This document shows, in pieces, positions 7,349 through 13,212 of a DNA stretch of 13,322 nucleotides. The stretch covers positions 1 to 13,322 of the forward strand of contig JAWWAC010000072.1 of the NCBI GenBank assembly GCA_033721915.1, given 5' to 3'. Each line of letters opens with the position of its first letter. Position 1 is the first letter of the stretch. Under the pieces are notes generated by a model, which was not told the DNA's origin, made no database searches, and saw only the letters and a list, made by a program, of their open reading frames with translations. Origin of the DNA: REBR01 sp033721915. Its GTDB lineage: Bacteria; Pseudomonadota; Gammaproteobacteria; Pseudomonadales; Oleiphilaceae. A program made the position numbers and the translations under genes.

Positions 7349-9310
7349 CTAGGCAGCGAGCTCGTCCCGCATCATATTCAACAGACCGCCCTTGAGAATC
7401 ATTCGGATCTGCCTGTCGCTGAGATCGTAGGTGAATTCCATCGTTTCACCGCTGCGGCGGTTTTTGCCACGGATCTTGCCGCCGGACTCCAGCGCCTTGA
7501 CCATGTCCTCAAGAACCAGCTCGTCGCCCTGCTCTATGAGGTCGTAGTCACCCTCGTTTTTAAACTGCAGTGGCAGAATTCCGAAGTTGCATAGGTTCTG
7601 CCAGTGGATGCGGGAATAGTTTTTGGCGATCACCACGCGGACACCCAGGTAGCGGGGCGTCAGGGCCGCATGTTCCCGGCTGGAGCCCTGGCCGTAGTTG
7701 TCGCCCCCCACAATCACGGAACCCGTGTCCTGATAGTTTATCGCCCGCTCCGGATAGGAAGGGTCGATCCGTGTGAAGGTGAACTCACTGATTTTGGGAA
7801 TATTGCTGCGATACGGCAGGACATTGGAGCCGGCCGGCAGGATTTCATCCGTGGAAACGTCGTCACCCACTTTGAGCAGTACCGGTGCTTCCAGGGAATC
7901 CGGGAGCCCCCCGAACTCCGGCAGTGAGCTGATGTTGGGGCCTTTTTCAATCATTTTCAGTTCAGGGTGTTCGGCCGGTGGGCGGATATTGCGATCCTCC
8001 ACATAATGGGTGCGGCTTTCATCGAAGCGGGGGTATTTCATGTCCATATCCCGGGGATCGGTAATCACGCCGGTGAGCGCCGAGGCCGTGGCGGTTTCGG
8101 GACTGCAGAGGCACACCTTGTCTTCTTCCGTGCCGGAACGGCCGGGGAAATTCCTGGGCACTGTACGCAGGCTGATCTTGTCCGTTGCCGGAGCCTGGCC
8201 CATGCCGATACAGCCGTTGCAGCCGGTCTGGTGCAGGCGGGCACCGGCCTTGAGCAGATCGCCAAGATGGCCGAGCTCGGTGAGATTTTCCAGGATCTGA
8301 CGGGAAGTGGGGTTGATGTCGAAAGACACTCCCTCACTGATCTCACGCCCTTTGACCATCATCGCCGGCACGGCAAAATCCCTAAGGCCCGGGTTGGCGG
8401 AGGAACCGATGTAAGACTGATAAATGGGCTCTCCGGCCACTTCCCGGACGGGTACCACCTTGCCGGGGCTGCTCGGAAGTGCCATCAGTGGTTCCAGTTG
8501 GTCCAGGTCAATCTCGTCGTGATCGTCGTAAGTGGCGCCGTCGTCCGCCTCGATTGTTTCAAAGTCCTCTTCCCGCTGCTGCAGCCTGAGAAAACGGCGC
8601 ACGGACTCGTCGGCGGGAAAAATGGTGGCTGTGTGGCCCAGTTCCTGGCCCATATTGGCAATGACGTGACGGTCCATGGCTGAGAGGTGCTTGAGACCGG
8701 GGCCGTAAAATTCAAAAATCTTGCCGGCGCCGCCTTTGACACCATGGCGGCGAAGCATTTCCAGAACGACGTCCTTTGCGCTCACCCAGTCCGGCAGCTT
8801 GCCGGTCAGTTTGATGCCCATGATGTTGGGCATGTTGACGAAGTAAGGCTGACCGCACATGGCCATGGCCACGGCCATGCCACCGGCGCCCATGGCCAGC
8901 ATGCCCAGTGAGCCGGCTGCGCAGGTATGGCTGTCGGATCCCAGAAGGGTTTTACCCGGTTTGCCGAAACGCTCCATATGCACCGGATGACTGACCCCGG
9001 AGCCGGCCGGGCTGAACCATATTCCGAATCTCTGGCTGGCGCTGCGCAGGAAAAGGTGATCGTCCGGATTGCGGCTGTCGGCCTGGATGAGGTTGTGGTC
9101 CACGTACTGGGCGGAAAGCTCTGTTTTCACCTGATCAAGACCCATGGCTTCCAGCTCCAGCATCACCAGTGTGCCCGTTGCATCCTGGGTCAGCGTCTGA
9201 TCAATCCTCAGGCCGATTTCCTCACCCGGTTTCATCTTTCCGGAAACCAGGTGTGACTCAATCAGCTTCTGGGAGACGTTACGGGGTTTGCTGCTGCTCT
9301 GTTTCGCCAT
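7349..9310 (-). CDS. acn: Aconitate hydratase, about 650-residue form
   Basis: This cytoplasmic [4Fe-4S] enzyme interconverts citrate and isocitrate in the TCA cycle. The 653-residue protein has the substrate and cluster motifs of the aconitase superfamily: LLGSDSHTC with cluster cysteine C130, GAGGMAVAMA, and QTGCNGCIGMG carrying C364 and C367. The C-terminal swivel domain begins near residue 475 and contains the phosphate/substrate loop GDNYGQGSSREHAAL (536-550). Length and motifs fit the shorter, mitochondrial/Aquifex-type aconitase (TIGR01342-like) rather than the roughly 890-residue AcnA or AcnB. The ATG at 9310 follows AGAGGTG with a five-base spacing. It lies downstream of a diguanylate cyclase gene with a 126-base gap that contains its own likely promoter, and upstream of modABC. 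Confidence 0.95.
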   Translation of the reverse strand: MAKQSSSKPRNVSQKLIESHLVSGKMKPGEEIGLRIDQTLTQDATGTLVMLELEAMGLDQVKTELSAQYVDHNLIQADSRNPDDHLFLRSASQRFGIWFSPAGSGVSHPVHMERFGKPGKTLLGSDSHTCAAGSLGMLAMGAGGMAVAMAMCGQPYFVNMPNIMGIKLTGKLPDWVSAKDVVLEMLRRHGVKGGAGKIFEFYGPGLKHLSAMDRHVIANMGQELGHTATIFPADESVRRFLRLQQREEDFETIEADDGATYDDHDEIDLDQLEPLMALPSSPGKVVPVREVAGEPIYQSYIGSSANPGLRDFAVPAMMVKGREISEGVSFDINPTSRQILENLTELGHLGDLLKAGARLHQTGCNGCIGMGQAPATDKISLRTVPRNFPGRSGTEEDKVCLCSPETATASALTGVITDPRDMDMKYPRFDESRTHYVEDRNIRPPAEHPELKMIEKGPNISSLPEFGGLPDSLEAPVLLKVGDDVSTDEILPAGSNVLPYRSNIPKISEFTFTRIDPSYPERAINYQDTGSVIVGGDNYGQGSSREHAALTPRYLGVRVVIAKNYSRIHWQNLCNFGILPLQFKNEGDYDLIEQGDELVLEDMVKALESGGKIRGKNRRSGETMEFTYDLSDRQIRMILKGGLLNMMRDELAA

Positions 9311-9385
9311 GGGTCACCTCTTTTCTCTCCCGGACCGGAATCCGGGCTTTCAAGTGGTTTTGGAGATTCCGTTTTTCAAAAAGTC

Positions 9386-9427
9386 TCTTAATAAGAATAT
9401 GAGAGCCCTGCCGGAGGGTTGCAACCC
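9386..9427 (-). promoter_or_regulatory. Candidate aconitase promoter with two inverted repeats
   Basis: On the minus strand TTGCAA (-35, plus 9419-9424) lies 17 bases from CATATT (-10, plus 9396-9401); each matches the sigma-70 consensus at four of six positions. The -35 sits inside the perfect palindrome GGGTTGCAACCC (9416-9427). The -10 borders the inverted repeat TCTTA-A-TAAGA (9386-9396) at the expected start of transcription. Either repeat could be an operator; no named regulator site is recognised. Confidence 0.4.
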
Positions 9428-9436
9428 CCGGGTGCC

Positions 9437-10666
9437 TCAGCCTCCGTGGAGCATCACCCGGTTGCGCCCTGCCCCCTTGGCCCGATACAGGGCCTTGTCC
9501 GCCGCCTTGAGCACCGTATCGGGTTGCCGGTTGTCCCGGTCCCTGGCCGCCAGTCCGATGCTGATGGTGACACTGACGGTTTTCCTGGCCGGGCTGCGGC
9601 CCCGTTTCTGGCGCCCTTCACGGGACTGTTTCGGACGGTCCCGGCTGCGCAGTGCCAGTCGGTAACCGGCCACCGATTCGCGCACCCGCTCCAGGTGTTT
9701 CAATGCCCTGTCCCGGTTACCCCCCGGAAAGACAATGGCGAACTCCTCGCCGCCATAGCGATAGGCAGTGCCGCCACCCCCCACCGCCTGTATGCGGGTG
9801 GCCACCATGCGCAGCACCTCATCCCCCACATCGTGGCCAAAGGTGTCATTGAATTGCTTGAAATGGTCCACATCCAGCATGGCGATCATATAACGCCGCC
9901 CCGGCGCCGCCAGGCGCAGGTTCAATGCCCGACGGGCGGGCAGTCCGGTGAGGTCGTCCCGGTAGGCGATGCGGTGGATTTCCAGAATGATGCCCAGTGA
10001 GAGCATCACCGCCGTGGCGGAAAAGATGACCTCGGACACCACCGGCACACCGCGCCAGTGCAGCGCCGCCAGCAATGCGGCGGGCATCAGCAACAGGCTG
10101 GCGTTGAGCACGGAGGGCTGTCGCCAGTGGCGAACCGCCAGCCACAGCACCGACAGAAGCAACACCAGCAAGGCCAGGTGGGGGATTTCCTGGGACAGTG
10201 ACAGTGGCAGAAACGGTTGCCACAGGTACTCCAACAACCCTGGCTGCTGACGCACCAGCCACAGCATCAGGCCAAACTGCACCAGCACAACGACGCCCAT
10301 TAAGACCCCGTTACCATTGAACAACCCCTTCTCCCGGACCCCGCTCAGTACCGTCAGGTTCAGGGGCCATAGCAGGGTGCAGGCCAGAATCAGGCCCTGG
10401 TACTCGGCACCAGAGGCATCGCCCCTAAGGCGTCCCGTACTCCAGTAAGCCAGTGCCAGCAACAGGGCAATAAAAAACAGCCGTGACTGGCTGAACAGAA
10501 AGGCAATCACCCCCGCCAGGGCAATGGCCCCGTAAGGCATCCACTCCACCAGAAATAACCGCTGGCGGGGAATGTCCTGCAACGGCGCCACGGACAGATA
10601 GGCCGCCAGAAACAGGGCCAGGGGCAGTAACAGGCTCCGGGCCATGGCGCTGATAGACTGATTCAA
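9437..10666 (-). CDS. Membrane-bound GGDEF diguanylate cyclase
   Basis: The protein should make c-di-GMP from two GTP. A multi-span hydrophobic N-terminal region of about seven or eight helices, of unrecognised family, is followed by a GGDEF domain starting at YRDDLTGLPARRAL. Its features are the metal/substrate stretch MLDVDHFKQFNDTFGHDVGDEVL and the active-site loop RYGGEEF (305-309 with this start). The domain ends ALYRAKGAGRNRV. I choose a TTG start at 10666 because GGAGA (10673-10677) lies six bases before it and a perfect TATAAT lies at 10706-10711. The longer GTG reading from 10801 would start upstream of that promoter. The product is 409 residues. The position of the inhibitory RxxD I-site reads GGGG, so product inhibition is probably lost. 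A basic insert of about 24 residues, rich in Arg and Lys, precedes VTISIGLA (DNA 9581-9652). Confidence 0.9.
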   Translation of the reverse strand: MNQSISAMARSLLLPLALFLAAYLSVAPLQDIPRQRLFLVEWMPYGAIALAGVIAFLFSQSRLFFIALLLALAYWSTGRLRGDASGAEYQGLILACTLLWPLNLTVLSGVREKGLFNGNGVLMGVVVLVQFGLMLWLVRQQPGLLEYLWQPFLPLSLSQEIPHLALLVLLLSVLWLAVRHWRQPSVLNASLLLMPAALLAALHWRGVPVVSEVIFSATAVMLSLGIILEIHRIAYRDDLTGLPARRALNLRLAAPGRRYMIAMLDVDHFKQFNDTFGHDVGDEVLRMVATRIQAVGGGGTAYRYGGEEFAIVFPGGNRDRALKHLERVRESVAGYRLALRSRDRPKQSREGRQKRGRSPARKTVSVTISIGLAARDRDNRQPDTVLKAADKALYRAKGAGRNRVMLHGG

Positions 10667-10705
10667 TATGGGTCTCCGGCTAATTATTGCGTGCCTGATC
10701 AGTGG

Positions 10706-10711
10706 ATTATA
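10706..10711 (-). promoter_or_regulatory. Perfect -10 element TATAAT for the diguanylate cyclase gene
   Basis: TATAAT on the minus strand would start transcription near 10699, leaving a short leader before the TTG at 10666. No good -35 is found at 16-18 bases; CTGACA lies 21 bases away. The element argues against the longer open frame being translated. Confidence 0.45.
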
Positions 10712-10830
10712 GACCATCCACGCTATTTGGCCTGTCAGGGCCCGCTCTGCTTGTTCAGTGGCATCCCGGGTGATATAAGCTTTCCGTAGTCGGGCAGTCA
10801 CTGTATTGGGTGCTCTGGCTATATCGGTTT

Positions 10831-10836
10831 TCTAAT
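10831..10836 (+). promoter_or_regulatory. Possible -10 element TCTAAT for the outer-membrane protein gene
   Basis: TCTAAT matches TATAAT at five of six positions and lies 33 bases before the chosen start. The nearest -35-like hexamer is TTGGGT (10806-10811) at a long 19-base spacing, so the call is weak. Confidence 0.3.
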
Positions 10837-10869
10837 AGAGAGCCACTTCAAAAAAAATTAAGGATGACC

Positions 10870-11481
10870 ATGAAAAAAACAACGGCCGTTGTGGCCGCAT
10901 TGAGCCTGGCAACGTTACTTCCCCTCTCTGCCATGGCGGAGAACAGCCTGAACTACAATTTTATACAGGCCGACTATATCTCCATTAACACCGACGACAG
11001 TGACATTGATGCAGACGGCTTTGGTGTGCTCGGATCCGGTTTGATTTCAGACGAGGTCTTTTTCTTTGGTGGCCTTGCGATGGTGGAAACGGATCCGTTC
11101 ACGGTCAGTGGGTTTCGTGGCAGCGTGGAACTGAGAAGACTGGAACTGGGCCTGGGCTACCGCCACGAGCTGCAACCCGGTACCGACTTTAATGTAGGGG
11201 CCAGTTTCCTGCGGGATAATGTCGAAGGCAATGGCGATTTTTCAGGATTCGATTTTGATGATGAGAACGGCTATAGCTTTAACGCCAAACTGAGGCACAG
11301 GATCAATGCCCATTTTGAGCTGGGTGGCGGTGCCCGTTATGTGGATATTGCCGATGAAAGCGACACAGGGCTGGATCTGAACGCTCTGGTCCACCTCAAC
11401 CACCACATCAGCTTTGCGCTGGGTTACACATTGGGCAGTGACGAAGACACCACCACTGTGGGTGCCAGGCTCAACTTCTGA
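10870..11481 (+). CDS. Small outer-membrane beta-barrel protein
   Basis: The 204-residue product begins with a clear Sec signal peptide, MKKTTAVVAALSLATLLP..SAMA, cleaved before ENSLNYNF. The mature part consists of short alternating hydrophobic/polar strands with Gly- and Asp-rich turns (LGLGYRHELQ, FNAKLRHRINAHFELGGGARYV, HHISFALGYTLG). It ends in an aromatic residue (ARLNF), the usual BAM-complex recognition end of outer-membrane barrels. Eight strands are plausible, as in OmpA-like or OMP_b-brl porins. An acidic stretch (NTDDSDIDADG) near the N-terminus suits a surface protein from a salty habitat. AAGG six bases before the ATG at 10870 decides the start; frames from 10810 or 10864 are longer but lack such a site. 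Ligand and role are unknown. It is divergent from the cyclase gene. Confidence 0.85.
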   Translation: MKKTTAVVAALSLATLLPLSAMAENSLNYNFIQADYISINTDDSDIDADGFGVLGSGLISDEVFFFGGLAMVETDPFTVSGFRGSVELRRLELGLGYRHELQPGTDFNVGASFLRDNVEGNGDFSGFDFDDENGYSFNAKLRHRINAHFELGGGARYVDIADESDTGLDLNALVHLNHHISFALGYTLGSDEDTTTVGARLNF

Positions 11482-11492
11482 TCCAATCTTCC

Positions 11493-11526
11493 AGTCCGGG
11501 GCCCTGTTGCTGACCAGCCCCGGACT
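11493..11526 (+). terminator. Terminator-like hairpin after the outer-membrane protein gene
   Basis: AGTCCGGGGC (11493-11502) pairs perfectly with GCCCCGGACT (11517-11526), a 10-bp GC-rich stem with a 14-base loop, 11 bases after the stop codon. Only three T residues follow, so it may be a pause or mRNA-protecting structure rather than a full intrinsic terminator. Confidence 0.55.
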
Positions 11527-11543
11527 TTCGCCCCGGACTTTCG
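11518..11543. repeat. 13-bp perfect tandem repeat, two units
   Basis: CCCCGGACTTTCG occurs at 11518-11530 and again at 11531-11543. The first unit is the 3' arm of the preceding hairpin, so the 5' arm can pair with either copy. It looks like a short slippage duplication. Confidence 0.9.
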
Positions 11544-11701
11544 CCCAGCCTCTTTCCTCTCACATCTGACACTTCTGGCAGGAACCCTGCGCTGCAAAAA
11601 AGTCGTTAGCATTGTCCTACCCGCCAGTCTCAGGTAAAGATGTCAGTTCCGGATCCGTTCGGACAAATCCCGATCCATCAACGATCACAAGAGGAACGCC
11701 C

Positions 11702-11965
11702 ATGCCCTTCTCACCGGATCACCTCAGTGAACTCAACCTGCTGGCCCAGTTCAGCGCCCCCTCCTCACTGGAGGGCCTCAAGGTTCACAGCAGAGAAGCC
11801 TCACCGGACACCGTGGCCGCCGCGGAACGACTCTACCGCAAGGGCCTGATCACGGAACGGGACGGCGGCTACCTCACCAGCCTGGGCTGTGAGACCGTGG
11901 AGCACACCCAGAAACTGCTGGGCATACTCTCCACAGAGTCCCGCACCGCCATGACCGGCTCATAA
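11702..11965 (+). CDS. TIGR02647-family small protein
   Basis: This 87-residue protein reads MPFSPDHLSELNLLAQF, then EGLKVHSREASPDTVAAAERLYRKGLI, then DGGYLTSLGCETVEHTQKLL. That matches my recollection of the TIGR02647 family of short, conserved gammaproteobacterial proteins, whose helical pattern suggests a winged-helix-like DNA-binding fold. No function is established. The start is the ATG at 11702, with AGAGGA at 11689-11694 seven bases before it; the frame is open back to 11612 but that upstream part has no Shine-Dalgarno and no family similarity. The C-terminus extends about ten residues past the family core. It stands alone, convergent with the Mut7-C gene, and is followed directly by a folded 71-base element. 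Confidence 0.8.
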   Translation: MPFSPDHLSELNLLAQFSAPSSLEGLKVHSREASPDTVAAAERLYRKGLITERDGGYLTSLGCETVEHTQKLLGILSTESRTAMTGS

Positions 11966-12036
11966 CAGACGCCCGCGCCGTTCATCGTCGGGTCTTTGCC
12001 TTCCACGGCTATCGGTGGAAGGCCGATCTGCGTCTG
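11966..12036. repeat. Nested inverted repeat immediately after the stop codon
   Basis: An outer stem CAGACGC (11966-11972) / GCGTCTG (12030-12036) encloses a 9-bp hairpin GCCTTCCAC (11998-12006) / GTGGAAGGC (12015-12023). No U-run follows on either strand, so it is not an intrinsic terminator. It may be a REP-like or mRNA-stabilising element. Confidence 0.6.
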
Positions 12037-12074
12037 GGGCCCGGCTGAATGGCTCCATGACATGGGGTGGACTC

Positions 12075-12094
12075 AAAAAACAGGCATTACGCCT
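12075..12094 (-). terminator. Likely terminator of the Mut7-C gene
   Basis: On the minus strand AGGC-GTAAT-GCCT (12082-12094) is followed by GTTTTTT (T run at plus 12075-12080). It is 72 bases past the Mut7-C stop, in a distinctly AT-rich 100-base stretch. The stem is only 4 bp. A second short hairpin, AAATC-TCGG-GATTT with a T5 run, lies closer to the stop at 12147-12162. Confidence 0.45.
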
Positions 12095-12141
12095 TAAGAG
12101 GGTTTTTTTTTGGGAAAAATAATGCTTTTAAGGGCGTTTTT
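12089..12141 (+). terminator. Possible plus-strand terminator in the AT-rich gap
   Basis: ACGCCTTAA (12089-12097) pairs with TTAAGGGCGT (12128-12137, one bulged G), and TTTTT follows (12137-12141). The loop contains a T9 run (12103-12111) and TTTTTGGGAAAAA, which folds on itself. It would end transcripts from the TIGR02647 gene. Confidence 0.45.
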
Positions 12142-12165
12142 CAGCTAAAAATCCCGAGATTTCCC

Positions 12166-12699
12166 TTACGATTCAATGACATGACTTGGTCCGACCCGGT
12201 TGAGGGCTTCCAGGCGGGCTCTCATGTGGCGGACGTGGCTGCCTTCCCAGAACGCCTGCTGGCAGCAGGGGCACTGGTAGATGGCCGGGGTGGGACTTTG
12301 CCGTGGCGGTTCATTATCCGGGTGGCAGGGTTGCAGCGGGGTGTTGCATTTCTTGCAGCGGCTGAAGGGGCGGTAGAGCCAGTCCAGTGACAGGCGGCGG
12401 CTGAGCTCTTCCTGGTTGGCATTCAGGCCCTGTGTGGTCAGCAGCAGCACCTCCGGCCCCTGTGTCCTGGCGCGCTGTGCCAGAGAGCGGTCACGGGTGA
12501 CCAGATAACGCCGCTCCACCCTGGCCTGCTCCAGCACCTGTGTGTCGCCGGTGCCGCTGTCCGGCACCCGGGTGTCGTAGCCGGCGACACGGAGCCATTC
12601 CGCCAGGCCACGCAGCATTTCATCGCAGAGAAAGCGTACTGGCTGGTTTTTCTGCATGGGGGGGTTCACGGAGTCCGCCATGGCGTCTGCACTGCTCAC
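12166..12699 (-). CDS. Mut7-C RNase-domain protein with zinc ribbon
   Basis: The 177-residue protein has a PIN-like Mut7-C domain (PF01927 type): PVRFLCDEMLRGLAEWLRVAG at about 20-40 with D26 and E27, then YLVTRDRSLA with D70. These acidic residues fit a metal-dependent nuclease site. A zinc ribbon follows, with C115/C118 (RCKKC) and C143/C146 (YQCPCC), typical of the family's C-terminus. Substrate is unknown; ribonuclease activity is inferred from the family name. The frame begins with GTG at 12699 directly after the lipoprotein stop, suggesting coupling, but neither it nor the ATGs at 12681 and 12657 has a clear Shine-Dalgarno, so the first 19 residues are uncertain. It forms an apparent two-gene operon with the lipoprotein. 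Confidence 0.85.
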   Translation of the reverse strand: MSSADAMADSVNPPMQKNQPVRFLCDEMLRGLAEWLRVAGYDTRVPDSGTGDTQVLEQARVERRYLVTRDRSLAQRARTQGPEVLLLTTQGLNANQEELSRRLSLDWLYRPFSRCKKCNTPLQPCHPDNEPPRQSPTPAIYQCPCCQQAFWEGSHVRHMRARLEALNRVGPSHVIES

Positions 12700-13005
12700 T
12701 CACACCGGGCGACAGCCGCGGACACTCAGTGTGATATTGGTGATGGCCTTGATCTGTCCATAGTAGGCTTCCGTGGACTCGATCCCCTGCTCTGCCAGTG
12801 ATCCGGCCGAGGGGTTCACCAGCTGGGTCAGCTGGGCCAGTGCGGTGGCGGACTGCCTGTCCTGGTCATAGGCGCTGAAGGCCTGGTGGATCTTGTTGCA
12901 GGTCACCCCCTGGCCGTCATTGGCGGCACTGGCCATGTAGCCGGATGTCTGGCAACCGGAGAGAGTGGAGACGGCCAGCAGGAGGAACAGCGGTTGGATT
13001 TTCAA
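12700..13005 (-). CDS. Small lipoprotein of unknown function
   Basis: I start this 101-residue protein at the TTG at 13005, read as MKIQPLFLLLAVSTLSGC: a short lipoprotein signal with lipobox LSGC and Cys18 as the lipidated residue. AAGAGG (13015-13020) lies nine bases before the start. The frame is open further upstream to 13071, but that would give an oversized n-region without a ribosome-binding site. The mature part is helical and Ala/Gln/Asp-rich (TCNKIHQAFSAYDQDRQSATALAQLTQLV), with further cysteines at 36 and 98, so a disulfide is possible. Ser at +2 favours outer-membrane sorting by Lol rules. No family is recognised. It is followed with zero spacing by the Mut7-C gene. Confidence 0.75.
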   Translation of the reverse strand: MKIQPLFLLLAVSTLSGCQTSGYMASAANDGQGVTCNKIHQAFSAYDQDRQSATALAQLTQLVNPSAGSLAEQGIESTEAYYGQIKAITNITLSVRGCRPV

Positions 13006-13083
13006 GGTGAACAACCTCTTGGTAGTGAGGGGTGGCATCATCGGGTGCAAAACAGAGTGCAACTCCGACAACAGAATCAGGAC

Positions 13084-13112
13084 AGTGTAAACAAGGGCCC
13101 GTCAGGGCTCAA
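13084..13112 (-). promoter_or_regulatory. Candidate sigma-70 promoter for the lipoprotein/Mut7-C pair
   Basis: On the minus strand TTGAGC (plus 13107-13112) and TACACT (plus 13084-13089) are separated by exactly 17 bases; each matches consensus at four of six positions. Transcription would start near 13077, giving a leader of about 72 bases before the TTG at 13005. Confidence 0.45.
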
Positions 13113-13136
13113 AGCGCCGGAGTCCGTGCACGACTC

Positions 13137-13164
13137 TGTGGGATCGGCCATGGCCGATCCCACA
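13137..13164. repeat. 28-bp perfect palindrome, REP-like
   Basis: The left arm TGTGGGATCGGCCA continues directly into its exact reverse complement, with no mismatch over 28 bases. It lies between the sucD terminator's U-run and the lipoprotein promoter. Short GC-rich intergenic palindromes with a GGCCATGGCC centre are common REP-like repeats in gammaproteobacteria as far as I recall, so further copies elsewhere are expected. Confidence 0.85.
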
Positions 13165-13165
13165 C

Positions 13166-13194
13166 AAAAAAAGGCCGCCCCGGAGGACGGCCTT
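13166..13194 (-). terminator. Intrinsic terminator of sucD
   Basis: On the minus strand AAGGCCGTCC pairs with GGGCGGCCTT around a TCCG loop (13171-13194), a 10-bp stem with one wobble. A run of seven T follows (plus 13166-13172, partly within the stem). It begins 18 bases after the sucD stop codon. Confidence 0.85.
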
Positions 13195-13212
13195 GCTGTC
13201 AGCCGGCGGGGT

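Noticed and set aside
11966..12036. Integron attC-like recombination site
   Set aside because: The size and paired arms are suggestive, but the RYYYAAC/GTTRRRY core sites are missing and no integrase or cassette is nearby.
12067..12390. Plus-strand open frame of 107 codons overlapping the Mut7-C gene
   Set aside because: It lacks a ribosome-binding site and is mostly antisense to the Mut7-C and zinc-ribbon coding region.
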